A DNA stretch of 64,000 nt, taken from NCBI RefSeq assembly GCF_027587175.1, contig NZ_JAPCID010000028.1:37049-101048 (forward strand), given 5' to 3'. Positions 1 through 7,785 of the stretch are shown piece after piece. A program made the position numbers and the translations under genes. The notes under the pieces were generated by a model. It searched no databases. It was not told the origin of the DNA and saw nothing but the letters and a program-made list of their open reading frames with translations. Every line of letters starts with the position of its first letter. The first letter of the stretch is position 1. This DNA comes from Solirubrobacter deserti. Lineage in GTDB: Bacteria > Actinomycetota > Thermoleophilia > Solirubrobacterales > Solirubrobacteraceae.

Positions 1-600
1 TGGAACGAGTACGCCGTCGACCTCCCGCATCCGCCCAGACGCATCCTGGACCTGGGCAGCAACGTCGGTGCGTCGATCCTGTTCTTCGCGCTCCGCTACC
101 CCGAAGCGCAGATCGTGGGGGTGGAAGCGAGCCCGAAGCTGTTCGGCGTGCTGCGGCGCAACGTCGGGGACCTGCCCAACGTGACCCTGATCCAGGCTGC
201 GGTCAGCTCCACCGACGAGCCGATCCGGTTCTTCGAGGGCAACTCCAGCTGGGAGGGGTCGACGCGGGTCAGCGGCTGGGTGCGCGAGGAGGCCGCGACC
301 GAGGTTGCCGCGGTCACGCTCGACGAGTTGATCGCCGACGGCGGCGCCGACCTGGTCAAGATCGACATCGAGGGCGGTGAGTTCGACGTGCTCCCGGCCT
401 CACGCCGGCTGGCGGAGGTGCCGGTGGTGCTGGGCGAGATCCACGCGGCGCCGGGGACGCCGGAGGCCGAAGCCGTGCTCGCGCTCTTCGAGGGCGCCGA
501 GCTGGTGAGCACCGACCCCGGGCCGGCCAACAGCCAGTGGACGACGGTGTTCTCCGCGGTGCGGCGCGACCGCGTGCCCGCGGTCAGCGCGCGCGGCTGA
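1..600 (+). CDS. FkbM family methyltransferase (5' truncated)
   Basis: The reading frame is open from base 1, so the start lies upstream of the window. The visible 199 residues are a class I SAM-dependent methyltransferase. ILDLGSNVGAS near the beginning is the SAM-binding motif I, VVGVEAS-type residues follow at strand 2, and DLVKIDIEGGEFDVL is the FkbM signature. FkbM enzymes O-methylate sugars or small molecules; the substrate cannot be read from sequence. It is a close paralogue of the FkbM gene at 2597, which shares the EYA-LP-PP-R-DLGSNVGA, FFEG-SW-GST and IDIEGGEFDVLPA blocks. It converges on the glycosyltransferase gene with a 17-base overlap. Sugar methylation in a glycan locus is the most likely role. 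Confidence 0.85.
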   Translation, partial: WNEYAVDLPHPPRRILDLGSNVGASILFFALRYPEAQIVGVEASPKLFGVLRRNVGDLPNVTLIQAAVSSTDEPIRFFEGNSSWEGSTRVSGWVREEAATEVAAVTLDELIADGGADLVKIDIEGGEFDVLPASRRLAEVPVVLGEIHAAPGTPEAEAVLALFEGAELVSTDPGPANSQWTTVFSAVRRDRVPAVSARG

Positions 601-1645
601 CGTCCGCCATCACGTCGAGCACGCCGCGCGCGTTGCGGGCGGCGTCGAAGCGCTCGGCGGCCCGCGCGTGCCCCGCTCGGCCCAGCCGCGCGCGGAGCGC
701 GGGGTCGAGCAGCCGCTCGATGGCCGCGCGGACGGCGTCGGTGTCGTTCGGCGCCGTCAGCAGTCCCGTCTCCCCGTCCGCGACCATCTCCGGGATCGCG
801 CCGACGCGGGTGGAGACGACGGGCAGGCCGACGGCCATGGCCTCGAGCACCACGTGTGGCGATGCGTCGGCCGCCGTGGGCAGCACGAACAGGTCGCAGT
901 CGGCGTAGAGCTCGTGCAGCACGGCACTGCCGGGCCGGACGTCGTTGTGGACGGTCACCCCGGCGCGCGGCGCAACCTGGCTCTGGGTGACGATGTGCAC
1001 GTCGACGTCGAGTCCGTCGACGGCCCGCAGGAGCGTCTCTCCGCCCTTGCGGGCGAAGTTGCCCCCGACGAACAGCACGCGCGGGCGTTCCCGCGCCTCG
1101 CGGACCGGCGGCGCGGCAGGCACGCTCGTGCCCGCCGGGATCAGGCGGATGACCGCCGGGTCGACGCCGTAGTCGTCGATCAGCGACGCGCGGACCCACT
1201 CGCTCCACGCCACCAAGCCCGCCGCCGAGCGCAGCGCGCCGGCGACGACCGCGCGCTTGGCCGCTTCCACCCGCCGCCCGCCGACCGCGTGGTCGTAGCC
1301 CACCGCCACCTCGTCGAGGTTGACGGGGGTGGCGTCGAGCGAGATGACGGTCGGCACCCGCCGCATCACGTCACGCGAGAACAGCGATGCGGTCTGCGTG
1401 TGGAACAGCAGCGCGTCCCATGGGCGCCGGTGCATCGCCAACAACCGGCGGGCGCGGAAGCTGGCGCGCAGCGACCAGTTCGAGCGCAGCCCCGGCAGGC
1501 GGCGCTCCACCAGCCCGCGCGGCGGGTAGGTCATCGCAAACCAGGACGCCGCGACGGTCGGATCGGCGGCCGCCGCCTCGCGCAGCAGCCGCTCGAAGGT
1601 CACGTGGCCGACGGTGTACTCGGTCACGAAGCCGAACTCAGGCAC
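584..1645 (-). CDS. Glycosyltransferase family 4
   Basis: A 353-residue GT-B fold glycosyltransferase. The N-terminal half is variable acceptor-side sequence. The C-terminal half has the nucleotide-sugar domain: VLFVGGNFARKGG (about 190-203), then a DLFVLPTAADASPHVVLEAMAVGLPVVST stretch carrying the family-4 E-x7-E element, then GAIPEMV. It transfers a sugar from a nucleotide or lipid donor, probably in cell-surface glycan assembly. It starts with GTG inside the end of the upstream minus-strand GT14 gene (8-base overlap), so the two are translationally coupled. Donor and acceptor are unknown. Confidence 0.85.
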   Translation of the reverse strand: MPEFGFVTEYTVGHVTFERLLREAAAADPTVAASWFAMTYPPRGLVERRLPGLRSNWSLRASFRARRLLAMHRRPWDALLFHTQTASLFSRDVMRRVPTVISLDATPVNLDEVAVGYDHAVGGRRVEAAKRAVVAGALRSAAGLVAWSEWVRASLIDDYGVDPAVIRLIPAGTSVPAAPPVREARERPRVLFVGGNFARKGGETLLRAVDGLDVDVHIVTQSQVAPRAGVTVHNDVRPGSAVLHELYADCDLFVLPTAADASPHVVLEAMAVGLPVVSTRVGAIPEMVADGETGLLTAPNDTDAVRAAIERLLDPALRARLGRAGHARAAERFDAARNARGVLDVMADVSRAR

Positions 1646-2522
1646 TCAGGAGCTCCTCGTCGATCCGGTCGAGGATGCGGCTGTCGACCTCGTCGTGGAA
1701 CTTGCGCGCGAACAGCTTCGCCCGTGACACGCCGCCGGCCTCGGAGGAGTTGCGGGCCGAGTCGGCGAGCCGCTCGAAGTCGTCGAGCGTGAACGTGTGC
1801 GGGTGAGCCGCGCCCAGGGTCCACTCCATGTGCCACAGATGCTCGCCGATCACGACGCCGGAGCGCTCGCAGTTGTTGAGCGCCGTCTGCAGGTAGTGCT
1901 CGTCCACGGCCCAGACGTGGTGGTGGAAGCGCGGCACCTCAGGGTGCTCACGCGTGTAGTCCAGGATGGACTGGGCGGTCGCGCGGTCGAGCACCATGAA
2001 GGCCGAGCCCCCGTACGGGCGCACCCCCGCCGGGTAGGGCCGCGGGAGCGGGATCCGGAAGCGGCGGCGGCGGATCGGCGTGTGCCAGTAGCGGATGCGC
2101 CACATGCCGCCGTCCGGGCCGTACACGTCCGACGGCATCGGCCAGGTCGCCGCGAAGGTCTGGCCGGCGTACGGCTCCAGGAAGTCGACGATCCGCTCCA
2201 CGGGGCGCAGCAGGTAGTCCTGGCCGCTGAACAAGACGATGTGCTCGGGCGGCTCGGGCTCGTCGAGGATCCGCTGCAGCCCGCGCAGGTACGCCTCGAC
2301 GGTGTTCCACGACGCCCACGGCGTCGACATCCGGTCGAGCAGGTGCAGGTGGGGATGCTCGGGCAGCGCCGCGCGGATCGCCGAGAACAGGGCCGGCTGC
2401 GTCTTGCGGTCGATGTGCAGATAGATGGAACTACGGGGCGAGAGCAGACGCCGCGCCTGGCGACCGAGCTGCTCCGGGCCGCGGTGCGCGAGAATCAAGA
2501 AGGCCACGGCGGGGCGGCTCAC
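1638..2522 (-). CDS. Core-2/I-branching-type glycosyltransferase (GT14-like)
   Basis: A 294-residue protein resembling the beta-1,6-N-acetylglucosaminyltransferase (GT14, Branch) family. It opens with AVAFLILAHRGPEQLGR and SIYLHIDRK, followed by WASWNTVEAYLRGLQRIL and the hallmark IVLFSGQDYLLRP, then a region around HHHVWAVDEHYLQTAL. Bacterial members add a branching sugar to surface polysaccharide or glycolipid. The start is GTG at 2522; TACGCT lies 9 bases upstream on the minus strand and could be a near-leaderless -10. It is divergent from the FkbM gene at 2597 and overlaps the GT4 gene downstream. The donor sugar is unknown. Confidence 0.82.
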   Translation of the reverse strand: MSRPAVAFLILAHRGPEQLGRQARRLLSPRSSIYLHIDRKTQPALFSAIRAALPEHPHLHLLDRMSTPWASWNTVEAYLRGLQRILDEPEPPEHIVLFSGQDYLLRPVERIVDFLEPYAGQTFAATWPMPSDVYGPDGGMWRIRYWHTPIRRRRFRIPLPRPYPAGVRPYGGSAFMVLDRATAQSILDYTREHPEVPRFHHHVWAVDEHYLQTALNNCERSGVVIGEHLWHMEWTLGAAHPHTFTLDDFERLADSARNSSEAGGVSRAKLFARKFHDEVDSRILDRIDEELLSA

Positions 2523-2583
2523 GGGCGCGGAAGCGTAGCGCGCGCGGCTGGGAGGCTTCAGCGCATCCGCGCCGACCAGCCAA

Positions 2584-2589
2584 TAGGCT
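2584..2589 (+). promoter_or_regulatory. Putative leaderless -10 box for the lasso/FkbM operon
   Basis: TAGGCT ends 7 bases before the GTG at 2597, and no purine-rich Shine-Dalgarno sequence precedes that GTG. Transcription would therefore begin at or next to the start codon. No convincing -35 is visible. The same arrangement recurs at several other genes in the window. If correct, this is the promoter for the gene string from 2597 to 9479. Confidence 0.45.
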
Positions 2590-2596
2590 GCGCAGG

Positions 2597-3484
2597 GTGC
2601 GAGTGTCGGAGTCCAACGCCGTGTTCGAGCTGGTCCGCCGGATCGAGGCGAGGTCCGGCACCCGGATCGCCGCGGGGCTGCGCGCTGCGGTGCGCGTGGC
2701 GCGAGTGATGCCCGGCATGCGCGAGCGCGCGCGGATCGTGCTGGTGGGGCTGGCGCTTGGCACCCGCCGGGTCCGCCGCCCGCTCGCCGTGTACCTGCGC
2801 GGCCCCAGTGGGCGGCACCGCTTCCTGCTGCCGGACGTCGCGGCCCTGCGCGTCCTGGAAGAGGTGTTCTGCAACGGCGAGTACGCCATCACGCTGCCGC
2901 AGCCACCCGCCCGGGTCATCGACCTCGGCAGCAACGTCGGCGCGACGATCCTCTACTTCACGTGGCAGTTCCCGGGCTGTGAGGTCGTCGGCGTGGAGCC
3001 GAGCCCGTCGCTGTTCAAGGTCCTGGAGGCCAACGTCGGCGGCCTGCCGAACGTGCGGCTCGTCAATGCCGCGGTCAGCGCCTCCACGGAGCCCGTCACG
3101 TTCTTCGAGGGTCTGGAGAGCTGGCAGGGCTCGACGATGGGAAGCGCGTGGGTCGACGAGGAGCACGCGGTCACGGTCGCAGCGGTCCAGCTGGACGACC
3201 TCATCGGCGAAGCGGGAGCGGACCTGCTCAAGATCGACATCGAAGGCGGCGAGTTCGACGTGCTGCCGGCGACGACGCGCCTGCGGGACGTGGTGAGCGT
3301 GTTCGGGGAGATCCACGCCGACCCGGACGACGAGCGCACCCGCGCGCTCCTGGCGCTGTTCGACGGCTATGACGTCACGAGCACGCCCCCGACGCCCGGG
3401 GCCACGCTGTGGCGGACCATGTTCTCGGCGGTCCGTGACGCCCGGGCGCTCCAGCCGTCCGCGGGCGCCACGCAGGCTCCGTGA
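2597..3484 (+). CDS. FkbM family methyltransferase
   Basis: A 295-residue SAM-dependent methyltransferase with an N-terminal helical region, VIDLGSNVGATILYF (motif I, about residue 110), VVGVEPSPS and the FkbM signature DLLKIDIEGGEFDVL. It is a paralogue of the truncated gene at base 1. The GTG start at 2597 is chosen because TAGGCT sits 7 bases upstream; a GTG at 2603 is an alternative. Its stop overlaps the GTG of the nucleotidyltransferase gene (GTGA), so it appears to be the first gene of the lasso-peptide operon. It could methylate a sugar or the peptide itself; FkbM tailoring of lasso peptides is not something I can cite, so its link to the peptide is inference from operon structure. 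Confidence 0.85.
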   Translation: MRVSESNAVFELVRRIEARSGTRIAAGLRAAVRVARVMPGMRERARIVLVGLALGTRRVRRPLAVYLRGPSGRHRFLLPDVAALRVLEEVFCNGEYAITLPQPPARVIDLGSNVGATILYFTWQFPGCEVVGVEPSPSLFKVLEANVGGLPNVRLVNAAVSASTEPVTFFEGLESWQGSTMGSAWVDEEHAVTVAAVQLDDLIGEAGADLLKIDIEGGEFDVLPATTRLRDVVSVFGEIHADPDDERTRALLALFDGYDVTSTPPTPGATLWRTMFSAVRDARALQPSAGATQAP

Positions 3485-4617
3485 GCGCCCATGCCGCCGA
3501 GTCCGAGCTCGCCCGCTGGGCGGTGAGCGCGCGCGCCGGCCGCGACCGCACCCGTGACCGCGCGCGCGGCTGGCTCGCGGACGCCGACCCGCGGCGGCTG
3601 GCCGCGGAGGTGACGCGGCTGGGGGTCGCGGGAGCGTCGGCTCCGAGGCTGCGCGAGCTGGCCGACGAGCGCTTCGCGGCGACGCTCGACGCCGAGCTCG
3701 CCGAAGTCCGGGCCATCTCCCAAGCGGCCGCCGCGCGCCAGCGGGTGGCGTCGATGGCGGTGCTCGCCGCGCTCGCCGCCCACGAAATCGCGGCCGTGCC
3801 GCTGAAGGGCGTGCTGATGGCCGAGCGCCTGTACGGCGATGCCGCTGCCCGCTATTCCTCGGACATCGACGTGCTCGTGCGTGCGCAGGATCTCCGGCCG
3901 GCGGTGGAGGTCGCGCGCGGGCTCGGGTACGGCGAGCCCACCGACCCGGTCGATGCCTCCGGGCTCCCGCTGCTGCACTTCGCGCTCGACGGCGATCCCG
4001 CCCTGGAGCTGCACTGGCGCGTGCACTGGTTCGAGACGGACTTCGCGGCCCGCGCCCTCGCGCGCGCCGAGCCCGGGCCGGTGCTGCGCCGTGCCGACGA
4101 GCTGGCGATGCTGCTGCTGTTCTACGCGCGCGACGGGCTCACGGGGCTCCGTCAACCCGCTGACATCGCGGCCTGGTGGGATCGGTACGGGGAGGACGAG
4201 GTGCTCGCGGAGCTGCGGGCCGTCGCCGACGAGGCGCCCGCGCTGGCCGACGCGCTCAAGGCGGGCGCCGCGACCGCGGCGCGCACGGTCGCCACGCCGG
4301 ACCCGTGGGACGGGCGCGGGGCCGTGACCTTCGCGGCACGGCTGGCGAACTGGCGCCTGGCCGGCTCCGAGGACCGGCTGCGCGCCGACGCGTCGCTCGT
4401 TGACATCGCGTTGGCGCCGCGGGGCGAAAAGCTGACCACGCTGCGGCGTCACGCGCTCATCTCGCTGCCGGAGATGGAGGGCTGGCATCGACCCGTCGCG
4501 GGCGGCGTGGTGGGCCGCCGCATCGAGCAGATGACCCGTCCGGCCAAGCTCGGACTGCGGTGGCTGCAGGCGAGTGCGCGCGTCTTTCGCCGCACCGTCC
4601 GCTCTCACATCCGGTAA
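3481..4617 (+). CDS. Nucleotidyltransferase family protein (lasso-cluster type)
   Basis: A 378-residue protein of the uncharacterised nucleotidyltransferase family (NTP_transf_5 type). The diagnostic part is PLKGVLMAERLYGD followed by RYSSDIDVLVRAQDL (about 101-137). DIDVLV supplies the paired acidic metal ligands of the polymerase-beta-like fold, and HWRVHWFE follows. Related genes occur in Bacillus/Paenibacillus lasso clusters that also carry a peptide kinase, for example the pseudomycoidin cluster, where the homologue decorates the phosphorylated peptide. Here it overlaps the upstream FkbM gene (GTGA) and precedes the B2 peptidase, and a kinase is present in the same operon. Further modification of a phosphorylated lasso peptide is therefore a reasonable inference. 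Confidence 0.75.
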   Translation: MSAHAAESELARWAVSARAGRDRTRDRARGWLADADPRRLAAEVTRLGVAGASAPRLRELADERFAATLDAELAEVRAISQAAAARQRVASMAVLAALAAHEIAAVPLKGVLMAERLYGDAAARYSSDIDVLVRAQDLRPAVEVARGLGYGEPTDPVDASGLPLLHFALDGDPALELHWRVHWFETDFAARALARAEPGPVLRRADELAMLLLFYARDGLTGLRQPADIAAWWDRYGEDEVLAELRAVADEAPALADALKAGAATAARTVATPDPWDGRGAVTFAARLANWRLAGSEDRLRADASLVDIALAPRGEKLTTLRRHALISLPEMEGWHRPVAGGVVGRRIEQMTRPAKLGLRWLQASARVFRRTVRSHIR

Positions 4618-4658
4618 TTTGGGCGGCGTTGCCGATCGCCTCGGACCGCCCCGGACCC

Positions 4659-5090
4659 ATGAGGTCTGCCATTGAGGCGCCGCGTGCCGGTGGCCTCTCG
4701 ACGCTCGCGAAGCTGGTCCTGGCGGGCGAGATCGTGGGCGTCTACGCCCGCGCCCGGTGGCTGCTCCGCAGCCACGACGCGCCGTCGACGCTCCAGCGCC
4801 TGCGCTCGCCGAGCCGCGGGCGCCGCGCCACCGGGCAGCCGCCCGCCGGGTTGGGCCGGCACCTGGCGTGGGCGACGGTCAAGGTGCTCGCCGTGCTCCC
4901 CGTCGACGACCGGTGCCTGCTGCAGTCGCTGGTCCTCGCGCGCCTGATGGCCGTGCGCGGGCTGGCCCACGAGGTCGTGTTCAGCGTCGCGAGCGGTGCG
5001 GGCTTCGAAGCCCACTGCTGGGTGGAGACGGGCGGGGCCGCGCTGCTGGAACCGGGCGGGGACGCTCACATCGAGATCCTGCGCCTGTGA
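4659..5090 (+). CDS. Lasso peptide biosynthesis B2 protein (transglutaminase-like leader peptidase)
   Basis: A 143-residue protease of the transglutaminase-like B2 family, which cuts the leader from the lasso precursor. DRCLLQSLVLARLM carries the catalytic Cys (C86) and GFEAHCWVE carries the catalytic His (H119); an Asp follows near 135. The N-terminal 80 residues are the usual helical part. The ATG at 4659 gives normal family length. An in-frame TTG at 4629, 8 bases after TAATTT, is a possible leaderless start adding 10 residues. The stop overlaps the GTG of the ABC ATPase gene. It should work with the separate PqqD-like B1 protein encoded at 6561, the split B1/B2 arrangement typical of actinobacteria. 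Confidence 0.88.
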   Translation: MRSAIEAPRAGGLSTLAKLVLAGEIVGVYARARWLLRSHDAPSTLQRLRSPSRGRRATGQPPAGLGRHLAWATVKVLAVLPVDDRCLLQSLVLARLMAVRGLAHEVVFSVASGAGFEAHCWVETGGAALLEPGGDAHIEILRL

Positions 5091-5743
5091 GTGACCTTCG
5101 AGCGCACGGCGTGCACAAGACCTGGCGCGGCGGCCCGACGGTGCTCGAGGGCGCTTCGCTGGACGTGCCCGCGGGGACCTCGACGCTGCTCACGGGGCGC
5201 AACGGCGCGGGCAAGACGACCCTGCTGCGCATCCTCGCCGGCCTGATCGGCGCCGACGCCGGGGAGGTCCGGTACGGCGACCTGGACCCCGAGCGTTCGG
5301 CGACCGACTATCGGCGCCGGATGGCGTACCTCGGCGTCGTCTCGGCGGGGCTGTACCCGCGCTTGAAGGTCCGCCACCATCTCGACCTGTGGGCGCGGCT
5401 GGCGTACCTGTCCGCGGCCGAGCAGGACGCGCGCACCGCCGAGATGGTGGAGGCGTTCGCCCTGCGCGAGCTGCTCGACCGCCGCCCGGATCGCATGTCC
5501 ATGGGCCAGCGCCAGCGCCTGCGGCTGGCCGGTACGTTCCTCCACGGGCCCGAGCTCGTGCTCCTCGACGAGCCCGCGAACTCGCTCGACGACGTCGGCC
5601 TGGAGCTGCTGCGCACGATGGTGGCCCGCACGCGCGCGTCGGGCGGCGTGCTCGTCTGGGCGCAGCCGTTCGGCGAGGGCGCGCACGGCATCGACTTCGA
5701 CGCGCACTGGGTGCTGGAGGGTGGGAAGCTGGTGCCGGCATGA
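5087..5743 (+). CDS. ABC transporter ATP-binding protein (lasso peptide export/immunity)
   Basis: A 218-residue ABC ATPase. Walker A is LLTGRNGAGKTTLLR (about 36-50), the signature loop is MSMGQRQRLRLAG, and Walker B is ELVLLDEPANSLDD. The GTG start at 5087 overlaps the B2 stop (GTGA), and the stop overlaps the permease ATG (ATGA). Together with the permease it forms a two-component exporter occupying the place of the single D-protein ABC transporter of proteobacterial lasso clusters. Export of the mature peptide and self-protection is the expected function. Confidence 0.9.
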   Translation: MSDLRAHGVHKTWRGGPTVLEGASLDVPAGTSTLLTGRNGAGKTTLLRILAGLIGADAGEVRYGDLDPERSATDYRRRMAYLGVVSAGLYPRLKVRHHLDLWARLAYLSAAEQDARTAEMVEAFALRELLDRRPDRMSMGQRQRLRLAGTFLHGPELVLLDEPANSLDDVGLELLRTMVARTRASGGVLVWAQPFGEGAHGIDFDAHWVLEGGKLVPA

Positions 5744-6546
5744 GCCGGGCGGCGTGGCGGGCCACACAGGCGATGGTCCTGCGGGACCTGCGGATCCTGC
5801 TCTCGTACCGCTTCCGCTGGATCTCGATCCTGCTCGGCCCGGCGGTGTTCGTCGTGCTCTTCTACTACGTGTCGCGGCTCGTCGTCGTCGAGTCCGTCGG
5901 GTCCTCGGACGGCTACTTCTCGTTCGTGATCACCGGCATGGCCGGGCTGGCCGTGCTCACCGCCGCCGTGTCCGAGGTGTCCACGACGCTGCGCAACGAG
6001 CAGATCGCGGGCACGCTCGAGCGCCTGGCGACGTCCGCCTTCGGGCCCCTGCGCGCGTGCGTGGCCATGACGGTGTACCCCGTGTTGCAGGCCATGGTCG
6101 TGGGCATGGTGACGATCCTGATGGGGATGGCGATCGGCAACCTGCGTCCCGGGCTCCCGGAGCTCGTGGCGGCCGTGCCCGCGCTGGCGCTCGTCGCCTT
6201 CGCGTTCGCGCCACTGGGGCTGCTGGCCGCGGCCCTCACCTTCGTCGTGCGCCAGGCGACGATGGGGGTGACGCTCATGATCACCGTCTTCTCCGTGGTC
6301 GCCGGCGTGTACTTCCCCATCTCGCTGCTGCCGGAGTGGATCCGCTGGACGTCGGACGTGCAGCCCTTCACCCCGGCCGTCGGCATCCTGCGGCACCTGC
6401 TGGCGACCTCCCCGCTGGAGGGGTCCGTCTGGGGCGACGCCGCGCGGCTCGCCGCGTTCACCGTGGTATTGCTGCCCCTGAGCCTGATCGCGCTCCGGGC
6501 CGCGCTCGCGCACGCCCGCGCGCGCGGCACAATGACCGAATATTAA
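5740..6546 (+). CDS. ABC-2 type transporter permease
   Basis: A 268-residue ABC-2 family membrane protein with six predicted hydrophobic segments, including WISILLGPAVFVVLFYYV, GMAGLAVLTAAVSEV, a long segment around LVAAVPALALVAFAFAPLGLLAAAL, and MITVFSVVAGVYFPISLL. The FPISLLPEWI-type sequence near the fifth segment is typical of the family. The ATG at 5740 overlaps the stop of the ATPase gene. It forms the membrane channel of the lasso-cluster exporter. Confidence 0.88.
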   Translation: MSRAAWRATQAMVLRDLRILLSYRFRWISILLGPAVFVVLFYYVSRLVVVESVGSSDGYFSFVITGMAGLAVLTAAVSEVSTTLRNEQIAGTLERLATSAFGPLRACVAMTVYPVLQAMVVGMVTILMGMAIGNLRPGLPELVAAVPALALVAFAFAPLGLLAAALTFVVRQATMGVTLMITVFSVVAGVYFPISLLPEWIRWTSDVQPFTPAVGILRHLLATSPLEGSVWGDAARLAAFTVVLLPLSLIALRAALAHARARGTMTEY

Positions 6547-6560
6547 AGGCGCCGGAGACC

Positions 6561-6851
6561 TTGTCTTTGACCGATCCCCTCGTTCGGAACGTGTCCATCC
6601 CGGAGCACGTCGTCTTCCGCTCGTTCGCGAGTGAGACCGTCGTGCTCAACCTGCAGACGCAGAAGTTCCACGGGCTCAACGCCTCGGCCGGGCGGATGGT
6701 GGAGGTGCTCGGCCGTGAGAAGTCCGTCGGCGCGGCGCTCACGGAGATCGCGCGCGACTTCGAGCGCCCCGAGGCGGAGATCGAGCCGTACCTGCTCGAG
6801 TTCGTGGAGACCATGCTCGAGCGCGGACTGCTCGTCGTCACGGATGGTTGA
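6561..6851 (+). CDS. PqqD family protein (lasso B1 / RiPP recognition element)
   Basis: A protein of about 96 residues of the PqqD family. Its core runs from VRNVSIPEHVVFRSFASETVVLNLQTQ, split by a turn, to KFHGLNASAGRMVEVL and ends in a helical YLLEFVETMLERGLLVV. This is the winged-helix RiPP recognition element that binds the leader peptide and presents it to the B2 protease. TTG at 6561 and TTG at 6567 are both possible starts; the GGAG at 6554-6557 is better spaced for 6567. The stop overlaps the ATG of the kinase gene. Position beside B2, kinase and cyclase supports the B1 role. Confidence 0.85.
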   Translation: MSLTDPLVRNVSIPEHVVFRSFASETVVLNLQTQKFHGLNASAGRMVEVLGREKSVGAALTEIARDFERPEAEIEPYLLEFVETMLERGLLVVTDG

Positions 6852-7785
6852 CGCTCCCCGCGCCCGAGCGGGCCACGCGTTCGGGCTCGCGCTCGAGAGC
6901 GACTTCGACGTGCTCGGGCTCGTGCCCGACGCGGCCACGGAGCGGCTGCCGGAGTGCTCGCTGCGGCTCGTGGAGGGCGCGGCGCTGACCGCCGAGTGGG
7001 CCGGCGCGGGGGCGCGCTCGGTGCTGGTGGAGGGCGCCCCCGAGGCGCCCGCGGCGACGATCGACGTGCACGACGAGCTCGGGTATCGGCTCAGCGCGCG
7101 CTACTTCGGCACGTGCGTGGTGCGCCCGGGCGCGGCGCGCATCGACTGCGCGCCGCCGCCCGTGCCCGCCTGGCGCTGGCAGCGCTTCCTGGTCGGGCGC
7201 GTGCTGCCGTTCGCGGCGATGCACCGCGGGTACGAGATCCTGCACGCCAGCGCGGTGGCGCTCGACGGCCGCGTGCTGGCCTTCGCGGGCGCGCGCGGGT
7301 GGGGGAAGACGTCGCTGGCCGTCAACCTCGTGCTCGGCGCGGGCGCCCGGCTGGTGACCGACGACGTGCTCGTCCTGGAGGTGCGCGACGGCAGGCCGTT
7401 CGTGCACCCGGGCCTGGGCGTCACCAACCTGCGCCCGCAGGAGGAGCAGCGGCTCGGGGCCGCGACCGCGCAGCTGGGGGACCGCCTCGGTCGCACGGGG
7501 CAGACCAAGTCCCATTACACCGTCGCCCGCGAGTCCCGTGCGCTTCCACTCGCTCGGCTGCACCTGCTCGGCGGCGGGGACGAGGACGCCGCGGTCATCC
7601 GGCCGGCGCGGGTGACCCCGGTGCAGCTGCTCGGCAATGCGTTCCTGGTCGGGGCGCGCGAGCCGGCCTCCTTGGCGCACCTGCTCGCGACGTGCGGAAC
7701 GGTGGCCGAGACCGTCGAGATCGTGGAGGTCGCGCGGGGCCTCGTGGAAGGCCCCGCGGAGCTCGCCACCCGCCTGGCGGCATGA
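6844..7785 (+). CDS. HPr kinase-like lasso peptide kinase
   Basis: A 313-residue P-loop protein related to the HPr kinase/phosphorylase C-terminal domain. EILHASAVALDGRVLAF leads into the P-loop GARGWGKTS (about 149-157), followed by LVTDDVLVLE (about 170-179), which matches the HPrK arrangement. The N-terminal 120 residues are family-specific. Such kinases in lasso clusters (for example the paeninodin kinase) phosphorylate the C-terminal Ser of the precursor. The precursor encoded at 9535 ends in Ser, in agreement. The ATG overlaps the PqqD stop, and the TGA overlaps the cyclase ATG. A true HPr kinase is unlikely because no HPr or PTS gene is nearby and the whole string is overlapped as one operon. 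Confidence 0.82.
   Translation: MVDAPRARAGHAFGLALESDFDVLGLVPDAATERLPECSLRLVEGAALTAEWAGAGARSVLVEGAPEAPAATIDVHDELGYRLSARYFGTCVVRPGAARIDCAPPPVPAWRWQRFLVGRVLPFAAMHRGYEILHASAVALDGRVLAFAGARGWGKTSLAVNLVLGAGARLVTDDVLVLEVRDGRPFVHPGLGVTNLRPQEEQRLGAATAQLGDRLGRTGQTKSHYTVARESRALPLARLHLLGGGDEDAAVIRPARVTPVQLLGNAFLVGAREPASLAHLLATCGTVAETVEIVEVARGLVEGPAELATRLAA

Noticed and set aside
6844..7785. True HPr kinase/phosphorylase of carbon catabolite control
   Set aside because: No HPr or PTS genes nearby and the context is wholly RiPP biosynthesis; only the P-loop domain is shared.
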